Origin: an uncultured beta proteobacterium | Lineage (GTDB): Bacteria; Pseudomonadota; Gammaproteobacteria; Burkholderiales; Burkholderiaceae_C | Assembly: GCA_903905735.1 (NCBI GenBank) | Contig: CAIVHU010000133.1 | Coordinates: 48,292 to 112,291 of the forward strand | Direction: 5' to 3' | DNA length: 64,000 bases | Shown here: positions 1-9,964 of the stretch, piece after piece | How positions within the stretch are numbered: position 1 is the stretch's first letter | How the letters are laid out: each line of letters begins with the position of its first letter | Program-made: the position numbers and the translations under genes | The notes under the pieces: generated by a model | Database searches by the model: none | What the model was told of the DNA's origin: nothing | The model's input: only the letters and a program-made list of their open reading frames with translations

Positions 1-141
1 CAAGCGGGCCAGTTGCGGCGGCGCGCTGCGCGTGTCCGCCACCGTGACCTGCGCACCGCCGCGCGCGCACCAACGCGCCATCGCCAGGCCGGACGCACCC
101 AGGCCGAGGATCAGAACGTGTTGGTCTTGGAGGGTTTGCAT
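1..141 (-). CDS. murD: UDP-N-acetylmuramoylalanine--D-glutamate ligase, N-terminal fragment
   Basis: Only the first 47 codons are present; the gene runs off the left edge of the window. The protein begins [20 protein letters not shown], a Rossmann-like N-terminal domain with the GLGASG motif expected of MurD. MurD adds D-glutamate to UDP-MurNAc-L-Ala in the cytoplasm. The ATG at 141-139 follows the mraY stop at 146-144 by two bases, so the two are translationally close. The order mraY then murD is the standard dcw order, which supports the call although most of the protein cannot be seen. Confidence 0.88.
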   Translation of the reverse strand, partial: MQTLQDQHVLILGLGASGLAMARWCARGGAQVTVADTRSAPPQLARL

Positions 142-143
142 GG

Positions 144-1322
144 TCATCGCAGTTTCAAAGTGCTCAAACCCACCAGGCACAAGAGCATGGTGATGATCCA
201 GAAACGCACCACCACCTGCGTTTCTTTCCAGCCGGTTTTCTCGAAATGGTGGTGCAGCGGGGCCATCTTCAGCAATCGTTGGCCGGTGCCGGAGCGTTTT
301 TTGGTGTACTTGAACCAGGTCACCTGCATCATGACAGACAGCGCCTCGGCCACAAACACGCCGCCCATGATGGCCAACACAATCTCCTGGCGTACGATCA
401 CCGCGATGGTGCCCAGGGCTGCGCCGAGCGCCAGCGCGCCCACGTCGCCCATGAACACCTGCGCCGGATGGGTGTTGAACCATAAAAAGGCCAGCCCGGC
501 ACCACTCATGGCGGCACAAAAAATCATCAGTTCGCCCGCGCCCGGGATGTGCGGCAAAAACAGGTAGCGGGAAAAGACCGAGTTGCCAGTCACATAGGCA
601 AAAATACCCAGGCAGGCCCCGACCATCACCACCGGCATGATGGCCAGGCCATCCAGACCGTCGGTCAGGTTGACGGCGTTGCTGGCGCCCACGATCACCA
701 GATAGGTCAGGATGACAAAGCCCAGCACGCCCAGCGGGTAGCTGACTTCCTTGAAAAACGGCACCATCAACCCGGCCTTGGGTGGCAGGCTCAAGTCAAA
801 ACCTGACTGCACCCAGGTGAAAAACAGCTCCAGCACCCGGTAGTTGGAATTCTCAGAAATGGAGAACACCAGATACAGCGCGGCCACCACACCAATCAGC
901 GACTGCCACAGGTACTTTTCGCGTGAGGGCATGCCCTCCGGGTCCTTGTTGACCACCTTGCGCCAGTCGTCCGACCAGCCGATCGCGCCAAAACCCAGCG
1001 TCACCAGCAGCACGATCCAGACGAAGCGGTTGCTCCAGTCAAACCACAGCAAGGTAGAAATCGTGATGCACAGCAAAATCAGCACACCACCCATGGTCGG
1101 CGTGCCGCTCTTGACATGGTGCGACTCCATGCCGTAGCCGCGAATCGGCTGGCCAATTTTGAGCTCGGCCAGGCGGCGGATCACCCACGGCCCGGCGGCC
1201 AGACCCATCAGTAGCGCGGTCATGGCCGCCATCACCGCGCGGAAAGTCTGGTACTGGAACACGCGCAAGAACCCGAGTTCTGGCGACAGCGATTGCAACC
1301 ATTGGGCCAGCCAGATCAGCAT
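144..1322 (-). CDS. mraY: phospho-N-acetylmuramoyl-pentapeptide transferase MraY
   Basis: Integral membrane enzyme of 392 aa that transfers phospho-MurNAc-pentapeptide to undecaprenyl phosphate, making lipid I. Family signatures are visible: [16 protein letters not shown] in the middle, [19 protein letters not shown] near residue 280, and the His-rich [13 protein letters not shown] loop near the C-terminus. About ten hydrophobic segments fit the polytopic fold. Length is close to the usual 360-390 aa. Its start overlaps the murF end by 7 nt, indicating co-transcription and coupling inside the dcw operon. Confidence 0.97.
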   Translation of the reverse strand: MLIWLAQWLQSLSPELGFLRVFQYQTFRAVMAAMTALLMGLAAGPWVIRRLAELKIGQPIRGYGMESHHVKSGTPTMGGVLILLCITISTLLWFDWSNRFVWIVLLVTLGFGAIGWSDDWRKVVNKDPEGMPSREKYLWQSLIGVVAALYLVFSISENSNYRVLELFFTWVQSGFDLSLPPKAGLMVPFFKEVSYPLGVLGFVILTYLVIVGASNAVNLTDGLDGLAIMPVVMVGACLGIFAYVTGNSVFSRYLFLPHIPGAGELMIFCAAMSGAGLAFLWFNTHPAQVFMGDVGALALGAALGTIAVIVRQEIVLAIMGGVFVAEALSVMMQVTWFKYTKKRSGTGQRLLKMAPLHHHFEKTGWKETQVVVRFWIITMLLCLVGLSTLKLR

Positions 1323-2740
1323 GTGGCCCCCTGGCGCTCTTGCGTGGCGGCGACGATGGCTTCCACCACGCGCTCCATCTTCATGAAACGTGAGCCCTTG
1401 ACCAGCACGCTGGCCAACTGTGGCAGCTCAGCCAGCACGGCCGTTTGTAAATCAGCCATCTCGGCAAACACCTTCACAGAATCAATTTTCATAGCTGCTT
1501 GCGCAGACGCTACGCCGGTTACAAGCACTTTTTCTATATTTTTTTCAACAGCATGCGCGAGCGCTTCGGCATGGAACTGCGGGCCCTGGTCGCCCACTTC
1601 ACCCATGTCGCCCAGCACCAGCAAACGCGGGCCAGGCAGCGCAGCCAGCACGTCGATGGCGGCGCGCACCGAATCCGGGTTGGCGTTGTAGGTGTCATCG
1701 ACCACGGTGATCGTGCGACCCGCCAGCACCGCCTCGAACGCGCGGCTGCGGCCTTTGACCGGCTCGAACGCGCTCAGTCCCGCGCCGATCGCCGCCAATG
1801 GCACCCCAGCCGCCAGCGCACACGCCACAGCGGCCAGCGAGTTCTTGACGTTGTGGGCACCAGCAATGTGCAGGCTGTAACGCAGTTCGCCCCCCGGGGT
1901 GCTGGCCGTGACCTGCCAGGCCGCGTTGGCCCAGCTGGCCTGCAGGGCGAACACGTCGGTCCCCGCGTGCGGTTCAGCCGCAAAACGCAGCACCCGGCGG
2001 GTGTCTGCCAGTGCAGTCCAGACGCTGCTGAAAGCCTCATCTGCCGGGAACACGGCCACCCCATCCTTTGGCAAAGCGCTGATCACCGCGCCGTTTTCCT
2101 GCGCCACGGCCTGCACGGTCTGCATGAATTCCAGATGCTCGCGCTGCGCGTTGTTGACCAATGCCACGGTCGGCTGGGCGATGGCTGCCAGCGTGGCGAT
2201 TTCGCCCGGGTGATTCATGCCGAGTTCCACCACGGCGATGTGATGGTCGGGCGTGAGCCGCAACACGGTCAGCGGCACGCCAATATCGTTGTTCAGATTG
2301 CCTTGCGTGGCCAGCGCGGCATTGCCTGCATGGGCGCGCAGGATCGACGCGATCATCTGTGTGACGGTTGTCTTGCCGTTGCTGCCAGTCACGGCGATCA
2401 GTGGCAAGGCGAACTGTGCGCGGTGATGCGTGGCCAGTTGCGCCAGCGCCAGGCGGGCGTCCGCCACCACCAGGCCCGGCAAACCGGCTTGTACCAGCTG
2501 GGCGGCCGCGTTGTCACCCTGGCAAATGGCCGCTACCGCGCCTTTGGCTTTGGCCTCGGCCAGAAATGCGTTGGCATCAAAACGCTCGCCACGCAGCGCC
2601 ACAAACAGATCTCCAGCTTGCAGCGTGCGGGTGTCGGTATGCACGCGGGCGATAGCCAATGGCGGCATCGCCTGAAAACCGACCTGCTGCTTCTGATCCA
2701 GCCAGGCGGCGGCTTGCTGCAAGGTCATCAACGCACTCAT
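1316..2740 (-). CDS. murF: UDP-MurNAc-tripeptide--D-alanyl-D-alanine ligase MurF
   Basis: Cytoplasmic Mur ligase of 474 aa that adds D-Ala-D-Ala to the UDP-MurNAc tripeptide. The ATP-binding loop [17 protein letters not shown] lies around residues 117-133, and the central and C-terminal ligase domains follow (for example [14 protein letters not shown]). Its start overlaps the murE end by 4 nt. Near the C-terminus, at 1482-1547, the coding frame passes through a copy of the dispersed repeat described elsewhere and encodes the stretch [17 protein letters not shown]. This may be a lineage-specific insertion between conserved blocks. Function is not in doubt. Confidence 0.96.
   Translation of the reverse strand: MSALMTLQQAAAWLDQKQQVGFQAMPPLAIARVHTDTRTLQAGDLFVALRGERFDANAFLAEAKAKGAVAAICQGDNAAAQLVQAGLPGLVVADARLALAQLATHHRAQFALPLIAVTGSNGKTTVTQMIASILRAHAGNAALATQGNLNNDIGVPLTVLRLTPDHHIAVVELGMNHPGEIATLAAIAQPTVALVNNAQREHLEFMQTVQAVAQENGAVISALPKDGVAVFPADEAFSSVWTALADTRRVLRFAAEPHAGTDVFALQASWANAAWQVTASTPGGELRYSLHIAGAHNVKNSLAAVACALAAGVPLAAIGAGLSAFEPVKGRSRAFEAVLAGRTITVVDDTYNANPDSVRAAIDVLAALPGPRLLVLGDMGEVGDQGPQFHAEALAHAVEKNIEKVLVTGVASAQAAMKIDSVKVFAEMADLQTAVLAELPQLASVLVKGSRFMKMERVVEAIVAATQERQGATC
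1482..1547 (+). repeat. dispersed ~60-bp repeat, copy in murF (left half best conserved)
   Basis: Contains ATAGCTGCTTGCGCA, identical over 15 nt to the copy in the rlmI-like gene at 15013-15076. The right half is poorly conserved. It lies entirely inside the murF coding sequence and is read in frame. Confidence 0.5.
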
Positions 2741-4278
2741 GCGTTCACCTCATGGCCGTCTGCCGGTCGGCGTTGCGCCAGCGCTTGCCGAACCTGGGCC
2801 ATATCCGAGAAAGGCAGCCGCTGGCCAGCGATCTCCTGGTAGTCTTCGTGACCCTTGCCGGCCACCAGCACCACGTCGTTGGCAGCGGCTTGTTGCAACG
2901 CCTGCGCGATGGCCCGGGCGCGGTCCGGCTCGACCATCACCGCTGGCACACCGGCCAGACCCAGCAAAATCTGGCTGATGATGGCATCGGGCACTTCGCT
3001 GCGCGGGTTGTCGCTGGTGACCATGACCTGATCAGCGTGCCCTGCGGCTACCGCGCCCATCAGCGGGCGCTTGCTGGTGTCGCGGTCGCCACCACAGCCA
3101 AACACGCACCAGAGCTTGCCGCCGCGCTGCGCCGCCACTGGCTTGAGGGCGTCCAGCGCCTTGGCCAGCGCATCGGGCGTGTGTGCATAGTCCACCGCCA
3201 CCAGCGGGTGGCCCGTCTGGCTGACACATTCCATGCGCCCGGGCACGGGGGTGAGCGCCGAGCAGGCCTGCACCGCAGCGTCCAAGGGCACACCCAGCGT
3301 ACGCATGGCGGCGACCACGCCCAACAGATTGGCCACGTTGTACTCACCGATCAGACCTGTGGCCAGTGGCAGGCGTTGCGTGCCTTCGACAATGTCAAAA
3401 CGCATCCCGCCCACGCTGTAGTCAATGGCCTGCGCCTGCAATCGCGCGCCGTTGCCGGAACCGGCCAGCATGGACACGGTCCAGAGATCAAGCGCTGCGG
3501 CGTCGGTCATGGCCGCTTGATCTTTCAGCAGTCTGTGGGCCAGGTCAGCGCCATACCCATCATCCACATTGATCACGGCAGCGCGCAGCCCCGGCCAGGC
3601 AAACAGCTTGGTTTTGGCTTGCCAGTAGGCCTCCATGGTGCCGTGGTAATCCAGGTGGTCCTGCGTCAGGTTGGTGAGGATCGCGGTGTGGATGTGTGTG
3701 CCGTCCAGCCGGTGCTCTTCGATGCCGATGGACGAGGCCTCAATGGCACAGGCTTGCATGCCCGTGGCGGAAAAGTTCGCAAATGCCGCCTGCAGCGCCA
3801 CCGGGTCGGGCGTGGTCAGGCCGGTGCTGATCACATTGGGCGGAACGCCAATGCCCAAAGTGCCCACTACCCCGCATGGAATAAGAGCAACCTGCTGTAA
3901 ATTTGAGAGCGTTTGCGCCAGCCACCAGGCAGTGGAGGTTTTGCCGTTGGTACCGGTGACTGCCAGCACCCGCAGGGCCTGGCTCGGGTCCCCAAAATAA
4001 TGGCTGGCCAGCACGCCGCTGGCGGCCTTCAGCCCGCTGTAGGTAGCGACCCGCGGGTCGTCAAAAGCAAACTGATCGACACCGACCTGCTCGACCAGGC
4101 AAGCAACGGCCCCGGCAGCCAGCGCGCCCGCCACATGCTCACGCGCATCCACAGCCGCGCCGGGCCAGGCCAGAAAGCCGTCGCCAGGGCGCAGCTTGCG
4201 GCTGTCAGTGCAAAGCGTGCCGGTCACTTGCGACTGCAGCCAGAGCGCTGCCTCCAGGGGAGTGTGGAGTTGCTGCAT
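2737..4278 (-). CDS. murE: UDP-MurNAc-L-Ala-D-Glu--meso-diaminopimelate ligase MurE
   Basis: Mur ligase of 513 aa that adds the third residue of the stem peptide. The P-loop GTNGKTSTAWWL is present, and near the C-terminus the motif SDNPRSE is clear. In the family, DNPR marks enzymes using meso-diaminopimelate rather than L-lysine, as expected for a Gram-negative cell wall. Its start codon shares one base with the ftsI stop and its end overlaps murF by 4 nt. The nearby dapF at 17358-18230 makes the meso-DAP substrate. Confidence 0.97.
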   Translation of the reverse strand: MQQLHTPLEAALWLQSQVTGTLCTDSRKLRPGDGFLAWPGAAVDAREHVAGALAAGAVACLVEQVGVDQFAFDDPRVATYSGLKAASGVLASHYFGDPSQALRVLAVTGTNGKTSTAWWLAQTLSNLQQVALIPCGVVGTLGIGVPPNVISTGLTTPDPVALQAAFANFSATGMQACAIEASSIGIEEHRLDGTHIHTAILTNLTQDHLDYHGTMEAYWQAKTKLFAWPGLRAAVINVDDGYGADLAHRLLKDQAAMTDAAALDLWTVSMLAGSGNGARLQAQAIDYSVGGMRFDIVEGTQRLPLATGLIGEYNVANLLGVVAAMRTLGVPLDAAVQACSALTPVPGRMECVSQTGHPLVAVDYAHTPDALAKALDALKPVAAQRGGKLWCVFGCGGDRDTSKRPLMGAVAAGHADQVMVTSDNPRSEVPDAIISQILLGLAGVPAVMVEPDRARAIAQALQQAAANDVVLVAGKGHEDYQEIAGQRLPFSDMAQVRQALAQRRPADGHEVNA

Positions 4279-6008
4279 CAGAACGACTCCTCCACCGCAT
4301 CCGTCACCACCTGGGGCTTGACCGTCATGTCGGGTGGAACGCCCAGCACCCGCAGGGTCTGCTGCACCGTCTGACTGAACACCGGGGCGGCCACATCACC
4401 CCCGAAATACTGCCCGTTGGTCGGCTCGTCGATCATCACCGCCACGGCAATACGCGGCGCATCAATCGGGGCCAGCCCGGCGAACACGCCTCGGTACTTC
4501 TTGGCAGCGTAGCCATGGCCCTCCTGCTTGTTGGCGGTCCCAGTCTTGCCGCCCACCGAGTAACCCATGGTCTGGGCTTTGGGAGCGGTACCGCCCGGGC
4601 CGACAACCAGATGCAGCATGTAGCGCACCTGCTCGGCCACCTTGGGATCGAACACCTGTTGGCCCGCCACCGGACCCGACACCTTGAGCATGGACAGCGG
4701 CACAATATCACCGTTGCGTCCGAAGAGGGTGTAAGCATGGGCCAGTTGCATCAGACTCACCGACAAGCCGTAGCCGTAACTCATCGTGGCCTGCTCGATC
4801 GGGCGCCAGCTCTTGTATGGGCGCAAGCGGCCACTGACGGCACCGGGGAACGGCACCTGTGGTTTCTGACCAAAGCCGACGCTGCTGAACATTTCCCACA
4901 TTTCACGCGCGGGCATCTGCAGGGCAATTTTGGCGGTGCCAATGTTGCTGGACTTCTGGATCACTTCATTGACCGTCAGCATGCCGTGGGCGTGCGAGTC
5001 GGAAATCGTCGCGCTGCCGATGGTCAGACGCCCAGGAGCCGTCTGCACTTGCGTTTCCGGTGTGACGCGTTTGGTGTTGAGGGCCAGACCGATGACAAAA
5101 GGCTTCATGGTGGAGCCGGGCTCAAAGCTGTCGGTGAGTGTGCGGTTGCGCAACTGCTCACCGTTGAGGTTGACACGCTTGTCTGGCACATAGCTGGGGT
5201 AATTGGCCAGTGCCAGCACCTCACCGGTGTGAACATCCAGCACCACGATGCCGCCAGCCTTGGCTTTATGCTTGAGTACCGCCTCCTTGATGGATTCGTA
5301 GGCAAAAAACTGCACCTTGCTGTCAATGCTGAGTTGCAGGTCACGGCCATCCACCGGGGCTACCTGCTCGCCCAGGTCTTCCACCGCACGACCCATCCGG
5401 TCCTTGATGACACGCCGGGAACCATCGCGCCCACCGAGCTCTTTGTTGAAAGCGAGCTCCATGCCTTCCTGACCCAGATCCTCAATGTTGGTGAAGCCCA
5501 CGACGTGGGCTGCGGCTTCACCCTCAGGGTATTGACGCTTGTATTCCTTGCGCTGGTAAATGCCTTTGATCTTCAGCGCCTCGATCTCTTTGCCCACCGA
5601 CTCGTCCACTTGCCGTTTGAGCCAGACAAAACTCTTGTCGTCTTCGAGCTTCTTGTTCAGTTCCGGCATCGACATGCCCAGCAGCTTGGCGAGCTTTTTC
5701 AGGTTCTGCGGATCACGGTCGACATCCTCCGGGATCGCCCAGATGCTGGGCACCGGAATGCTCGACGCCAGAACCACGCCATTGCGGTCCAGAATACGAC
5801 CGCGGTTGGCCGGCAGTGCCAGCGTGCGGGCAAAGCGCACCTCGCCCTGGCGCTGAAAGAAGTCGTTGGCAATCACCTGGATGTACACCGCACGTCCGGC
5901 CAGACCGACAAAGGCCAGCGCGATGGCGGCCACGATGAACTTGCTGCGCCACACCGGGGTCGGGCTGGCCAGCAGCGGACTGGAGTTGTAGGCGATGCTG
6001 CGGCTCAT
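4278..6008 (-). CDS. ftsI: septal peptidoglycan transpeptidase FtsI (PBP3)
   Basis: Class B penicillin-binding protein of 576 aa that crosslinks septal peptidoglycan. A short cytoplasmic N-terminus is followed by one membrane segment (about residues 23-45), a PBP dimerisation domain, then the transpeptidase domain. The active-site serine is in EPGSTMKPF (Ser299, Lys302); the SxN motif (KSSNIGTA) and the KTGT box (GGKTGTANKQ) follow in the correct order. The start overlaps the ftsL end by 4 nt. Length is typical. Confidence 0.97.
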   Translation of the reverse strand: MSRSIAYNSSPLLASPTPVWRSKFIVAAIALAFVGLAGRAVYIQVIANDFFQRQGEVRFARTLALPANRGRILDRNGVVLASSIPVPSIWAIPEDVDRDPQNLKKLAKLLGMSMPELNKKLEDDKSFVWLKRQVDESVGKEIEALKIKGIYQRKEYKRQYPEGEAAAHVVGFTNIEDLGQEGMELAFNKELGGRDGSRRVIKDRMGRAVEDLGEQVAPVDGRDLQLSIDSKVQFFAYESIKEAVLKHKAKAGGIVVLDVHTGEVLALANYPSYVPDKRVNLNGEQLRNRTLTDSFEPGSTMKPFVIGLALNTKRVTPETQVQTAPGRLTIGSATISDSHAHGMLTVNEVIQKSSNIGTAKIALQMPAREMWEMFSSVGFGQKPQVPFPGAVSGRLRPYKSWRPIEQATMSYGYGLSVSLMQLAHAYTLFGRNGDIVPLSMLKVSGPVAGQQVFDPKVAEQVRYMLHLVVGPGGTAPKAQTMGYSVGGKTGTANKQEGHGYAAKKYRGVFAGLAPIDAPRIAVAVMIDEPTNGQYFGGDVAAPVFSQTVQQTLRVLGVPPDMTVKPQVVTDAVEESF

Positions 6009-6328
6009 TTCACCCGCCCGCTGGTTTGGGGGTTGACAATGGCCTGCGAGCCGTCCTGGGACTGCGCCGTGTAGGCCACATAGGTGGTGATGGCCGGGTT
6101 GGCAGGGCGCATCTGCAGGCGTGATTTGGCCAGGCTTTCAATGCGCGCCGACGTGGACTGGGCGCGCTTCTCCACCTGCAGGCGCTCGTTTTCAACTTCC
6201 AGCTTGTGGGCTTGCGCCTGTGCATGGTCGAGTTCTGAAAAAAGGTGACGCGACTGGTACTGCACGTTCACCAGAAACAGGGCGCTGAGCACCACGCCCA
6301 GCAGCAGCAGCAGGTTCAGGCGCACCAT
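6005..6328 (-). CDS. ftsL: cell division protein FtsL
   Basis: Small bitopic division protein of 107 aa. It has a short N-terminus, one hydrophobic segment ([20 protein letters not shown]) and a periplasmic coiled-coil stretch rich in Glu, Gln and Leu (residues about 30-75), as in FtsL. In the family it forms a complex with FtsB and FtsQ that recruits and activates FtsW-FtsI. Primary sequence conservation is low, so the call rests on topology and its position between rsmH and ftsI. It overlaps rsmH by 13 nt and ftsI by 4 nt. Confidence 0.93.
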   Translation of the reverse strand: MVRLNLLLLLGVVLSALFLVNVQYQSRHLFSELDHAQAQAHKLEVENERLQVEKRAQSTSARIESLAKSRLQMRPANPAITTYVAYTAQSQDGSQAIVNPQTSGRVK

Positions 6329-7281
6329 GCGGCCACCTTCAGTGCGGCTGCGGTGCGCTCGGCCACACGCATGATGGCGCTGCGGGCGCGCGGGTTGGCG
6401 GCCACTTCTGCAGTCCCGGGGCGAATGCGGCCCAGCGCCTTCAAGTGCATCACCTGAGGTGCGGCAAAGGGCGCGCGGCGGTCATAGACTTCTTTGGCGT
6501 GCTGGGCGATGAACTGCTTGACGATGCGGTCTTCCAGCGAATGAAAACTGATGACCACCAACCGGCCACCGGGTTGCAGCACCTTCAGAGCGCCCTCTAA
6601 CGCCTGTTGCAGCTCTTCAAGCTCGGCGTTGATGAAAATCCGAAAAGCCTGAAATGTGCGCGTTGCAGGGTTCTGGCCCGGCTCGCGGGTTTTGACCGTG
6701 TCAGCCACGAGTTGGGCCAGTTCAGTGGTGGTTGAAAGGGGGCCCCGAGCCTGTCGGCGCGCAACAATCGCCTTTGCAATGGCGCCAGCAAACCGTTCTT
6801 CACCATATTCACGAATCACCTCCGTTATTTGATCTACTTCCGCATGGGCCAGCCACTGCGCCACCGAGGTGCCCCGCGTGGTGTCCATGCGCATATCCAG
6901 AGGACCTTCGAACCTGAAACTGAAACCCCGCGCCGGGTTGTCCACCTGCGGGGAACTGATGCCCAAATCCAGTAACAGACCCGCCACACTGGCCTGCGGC
7001 AACTCACCCAGATGCCGGAAACCCTGATGGCGGATGGCAAAACGTGGGTCGGTGATGGTGGCCGCCTCAGTCAGCGCGTCCGGGTCTTTGTCAAAGGCGA
7101 TCAACCGCGCACCAGACGGCATGCGCGACAGGATCAGGCGGCTGTGGCCGCCGCGCCCAAACGTGGCATCCACATACACCGGGCTGGCTGTGCTGTCAGC
7201 GAGCGCCTCGGGGACTTGTCCGAGCAAAGCGTCAACCGCTTCGCCCAACAACACGGTGGTGTGTGTCCATGCGTTTTCCAC
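6316..7281 (-). CDS. rsmH: 16S rRNA (cytosine-1402-N4)-methyltransferase RsmH
   Basis: SAM-dependent methyltransferase of 321 aa, formerly MraW, that modifies C1402 in the decoding centre of 16S rRNA. It begins with the family signature [13 protein letters not shown]; the SAM-binding loop [11 protein letters not shown] and the C-terminal block [12 protein letters not shown] are present. It follows mraZ by 9 nt and overlaps ftsL by 13 nt, the standard dcw arrangement. Confidence 0.96.
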   Translation of the reverse strand: MENAWTHTTVLLGEAVDALLGQVPEALADSTASPVYVDATFGRGGHSRLILSRMPSGARLIAFDKDPDALTEAATITDPRFAIRHQGFRHLGELPQASVAGLLLDLGISSPQVDNPARGFSFRFEGPLDMRMDTTRGTSVAQWLAHAEVDQITEVIREYGEERFAGAIAKAIVARRQARGPLSTTTELAQLVADTVKTREPGQNPATRTFQAFRIFINAELEELQQALEGALKVLQPGGRLVVISFHSLEDRIVKQFIAQHAKEVYDRRAPFAAPQVMHLKALGRIRPGTAEVAANPRARSAIMRVAERTAAALKVAAWCA

Positions 7282-7290
7282 CGCCTGCCT

Positions 7291-7719
7291 TCAGAACGCA
7301 AAGTCTTTGAAAACATCGGGCATGTCGCCCTGCATGGCCTGGGCTTCCTGCGCGTCGTAGGTGGCCTTGTCCCACAGCTCAAAGTAGCTGCCCATCCCCA
7401 AAAGCACTGATTCCTTGGTGATGCCAGCGCCCGCGCGCAACTCTGGCGACACCAGCACACGACCCGTGGCATCCATCTCGACATCCATCGCATTGCCCAA
7501 AAAGATGCGTTTCCACCACTGGGCCGACATGGGCAGGCTGTTGATACGCTCACGGAACTTTTCCCACTCGGGCCGGGCGAAAATCATCAAACAACCGTGC
7601 GGGTGTTTGGTGATGGTGAGTTGGCCGCTGGCGGTGGCACTCAAGACGTCACGATGCCGGGTCGGCACAGACAGCCGACCCTTCGCATCCAGACTCAATG
7701 AGGAAGCCCCTTGAAACAC
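7291..7719 (-). CDS. mraZ: transcriptional regulator MraZ
   Basis: Protein of 142 aa, first gene of the dcw cluster. It begins [23 protein letters not shown] and carries two SpoVT-AbrB-like repeats, the second around [16 protein letters not shown], as in MraZ. In other bacteria MraZ binds short direct repeats just upstream of its own gene and represses the dcw promoter. The start appears to be GTG, with an AAGG sequence about 9 nt upstream. A matching repeat array lies at 7767-7803. Confidence 0.95.
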   Translation of the reverse strand: MFQGASSLSLDAKGRLSVPTRHRDVLSATASGQLTITKHPHGCLMIFARPEWEKFRERINSLPMSAQWWKRIFLGNAMDVEMDATGRVLVSPELRAGAGITKESVLLGMGSYFELWDKATYDAQEAQAMQGDMPDVFKDFAF

Positions 7720-7766
7720 GTGAAATGACCTTTGTTGGGTTTGCCGACTTGACGAATATCAGTGAA

Positions 7767-7803
7767 AAAGCACTTTTCACCACAAAATTGCACTTTTTTG
7801 CAC
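7767..7803 (-). promoter_or_regulatory. putative MraZ operator: four GTGS boxes with exact 10-bp period
   Basis: On the minus strand, about 50-85 nt upstream of mraZ, the sequence reads GTGCA-N5-GTGCA-N5-GTGGT-N5-GTGCT. The boxes end at plus-strand positions 7803, 7793, 7783 and 7773. Known MraZ operators are three or more short G-rich boxes separated by 5 nt; the spacing here matches and the box sequence is a variant. A weak sigma70-like pair (TTTGCG, 17 nt, TACAGT) lies immediately upstream, so a bound repressor would cover the start of transcription. Confidence 0.7.
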
Positions 7804-8014
7804 TGTATCAGCAAAATTGTGGAACGCAAACCCGGTTACAACAAATTTTTACAATGAAATCAAGGACTTAGACGCGATTTCGAAGGCCAAAAAGGCGACA
7901 AAATCGTTTTAAATGAAGCACTTAGCGCATGCACTCAAAGTGATGCGTGAGGATGGCAAACATCCTTGCAAAGTGTGCAAAGTTACCGCCTGTCAGCGCC
8001 CGCCGGGCGCACCA

Positions 8015-9346
8015 TTACAAGATGTAACGGCTCAGATCTTCGTTTTTGCTGAGCTCAGCCAGGCGCGACTCGACATACACCGCATCCACCTGGACCGTCT
8101 GGCCAGCAAGGTCGCTGGCGTTGAAACTCACCTCATCGAGCAGGCGCTCCATCACCGTAGACAGCCTGCGCGCGCCAATGTTTTCGGTGCGCTCGTTCAC
8201 ATCAAAGGCGATCTGCGCCAGGCGCGTGATGCCTTCATCCGTGAAGTTGATGCTGACCTGCTCGGTGGCCAGCAAGGCCTGGTACTGCTTGACCAGGCAG
8301 GCGTGGGTTTGGGTCAGGATGGCCACAAAGTCCTCCACCGACAGCGAGGACAACTCGACCCGGATCGGGAAACGGCCCTGCAGCTCCGGAATCAGGTCGC
8401 TGGGTTTGCTCAGGTGAAACGCCCCCGATGCAATGAACAGAATATGGTCTGTTTTGACGATGCCGTATTTGGTGGACACCGAGGTGCCCTCCACCAGCGG
8501 CAACAAATCGCGTTGCACACCCTGGCGCGACACCTCGGCGCTGCCGCTGTCGGCACGCGAAGTCACCTTGTCAATCTCGTCGATGAAAACAATGCCGTTT
8601 TGCTCCAGCATGTGCAGCGCCTGGCTCTTGATCTCGTCTTCGTTGACCAGTTTGCCCGCTTCCTCGTCGGTCAGCAGCTTGAGTGCTTCTTCGATCTTGA
8701 GCTTGCGCGTCTGCTTCTTGTTCTGATTGAGCTGGCCAAACATGCCGCGCAACTGCTCGGTCATTTCCTCCATGCCAGCCGCGCCCATGATTTCCATGCG
8801 CGGCGACGACACAGCCAGATCAATTTCAATCTCACGGTCGTTCAACTGGCCTTCGCGCAGCTTTTTGCGGAAAGTCTGGCGTGTAGCGCTCTCGGGCTCT
8901 TTGGCCTCCAGCACACCCTGCTCCAGCCTTGGCATCGGAATCAGAATGTCGAGCACCCGGTCTTCTGCCGCGTCTTCAGCGCGCGAACGCATCTTGTGCA
9001 TCTCACTCTGGCGGGTCTGCTTGACCGCCACATCGGCCAGATCACGAATGATGGCATCGACATCCTTGCCGACATAGCCGACCTCGGTGAATTTGGTGGC
9101 TTCTACCTTGATGAAAGGCGCATTCGCCAGGCGCGCCAGGCGGCGGGCAATTTCGGTTTTGCCCACGCCAGTGGGGCCGATCATCAGGATGTTCTTGGGG
9201 GTGATTTCACCGCGCAAGTCGCCATCGACCTGCTGGCGGCGCCAGCGGTTGCGCAGCGCAATGGCCACAGCGCGTTTGGCCTGGTGCTGGCCGACGATGT
9301 GCTTGTCAAGTTCGGCAACGATTTCCTGGGGGGTAAGAGATGACAT
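8015..9346 (-). CDS. hslU: ATP-dependent protease ATPase subunit HslU
   Basis: AAA+ unfoldase of 443 aa, the same length as the E. coli protein when started at the ATG at 9346 ([20 protein letters not shown]). Walker A is [15 protein letters not shown]; Walker B is in [11 protein letters not shown]; the variable I-domain is residues about 110-240. The C-terminus ends SRYIL, in keeping with the HslU tail that inserts between HslV subunits. It feeds unfolded substrates to HslV, encoded 65 nt upstream. A further upstream in-frame start exists but lacks family support. Confidence 0.97.
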   Translation of the reverse strand: MSSLTPQEIVAELDKHIVGQHQAKRAVAIALRNRWRRQQVDGDLRGEITPKNILMIGPTGVGKTEIARRLARLANAPFIKVEATKFTEVGYVGKDVDAIIRDLADVAVKQTRQSEMHKMRSRAEDAAEDRVLDILIPMPRLEQGVLEAKEPESATRQTFRKKLREGQLNDREIEIDLAVSSPRMEIMGAAGMEEMTEQLRGMFGQLNQNKKQTRKLKIEEALKLLTDEEAGKLVNEDEIKSQALHMLEQNGIVFIDEIDKVTSRADSGSAEVSRQGVQRDLLPLVEGTSVSTKYGIVKTDHILFIASGAFHLSKPSDLIPELQGRFPIRVELSSLSVEDFVAILTQTHACLVKQYQALLATEQVSINFTDEGITRLAQIAFDVNERTENIGARRLSTVMERLLDEVSFNASDLAGQTVQVDAVYVESRLAELSKNEDLSRYIL

Positions 9347-9411
9347 GATTTCAAAATGTTGAGGACAGAGCAAAGTTCACTTCGTGTAACTCTTGGTCTG
9401 TCCCGCAAGGG

Positions 9412-9957
9412 TTAAAGACTCTCAATCGTGTGATTCATGTTGGTATAGATGCAGATCTCACCCGCAATTTCCAGTGACTTTTTGACCATGTCGGTCGCCG
9501 ACAGTTCAGTGTTGTTGAGCATGGCGATGGCCGCGGCTTGGGCATAAGCACCGCCCGAGCCAATCGCCACGATGCCGTTCTCGGGTTCCAATACATCGCC
9601 GTTGCCGGTGATGATCAGCGAGGCTTCCAGGTCGGCTACCGCCAGCATGGCTTCCAGACGTCGCAACACGCGGTCGGTGCGCCAGTCTTTGGTCAGTTCA
9701 ATGGCGGCGCGCACCAGGTGACCCTGATGCTTTTCCAGCTTGGCTTCAAATCGTTCAAACAGCGTGAAGGCATCGGCTGTGGCCCCGGCAAAACCCGCCA
9801 GCACCTTGCCGTGGTAGAGCTTGCGCACTTTGCGCGCCGTGCCCTTGACCACGATGTTGCCCAGAGTCACCTGTCCATCACCGCCAATGGCGACCTGCAC
9901 ACCCTGAGGCGTTTGTCGACGCACGCTGATGATGGTCGTTCCATGAAATTGTTCCAT
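9412..9957 (-). CDS. hslV: ATP-dependent protease peptidase subunit HslV
   Basis: Threonine protease of the proteasome beta family, 181 aa from the ATG at 9957. The sequence starts [14 protein letters not shown]; removal of MEQFHG would expose the catalytic threonine of TTI, as in betaproteobacterial HslV. Later blocks such as GGDGQVTLG and [11 protein letters not shown] are characteristic. A longer reading from 9996 would overlap the neighbouring gene, which ends at 9965, so the shorter start is preferred. Confidence 0.96.
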   Translation of the reverse strand: MEQFHGTTIISVRRQTPQGVQVAIGGDGQVTLGNIVVKGTARKVRKLYHGKVLAGFAGATADAFTLFERFEAKLEKHQGHLVRAAIELTKDWRTDRVLRRLEAMLAVADLEASLIITGNGDVLEPENGIVAIGSGGAYAQAAAIAMLNNTELSATDMVKKSLEIAGEICIYTNMNHTIESL

Positions 9958-9964
9958 ACCGTTG

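Noticed and set aside
1499..2842. Long open frame on the plus strand opposite murF
   Set aside because: It is antisense to a certain gene, has Arg/Gln/His-rich composition typical of high-GC shadow frames, and has no recognisable domain.
4515..6074. 519-codon open frame opposite ftsI
   Set aside because: Antisense to FtsI, whose active-site motifs are intact; composition is that of a shadow frame.
7996..8010. GC hairpin just after the hslU stop as a terminator
   Set aside because: GCGCCC-GCC-GGGCGC is a good stem but no T-run follows on the minus strand.
7913..9343. 476-codon open frame opposite hslU
   Set aside because: Antisense to a complete HslU of exact family length; His/Gln/Leu-rich without domains.
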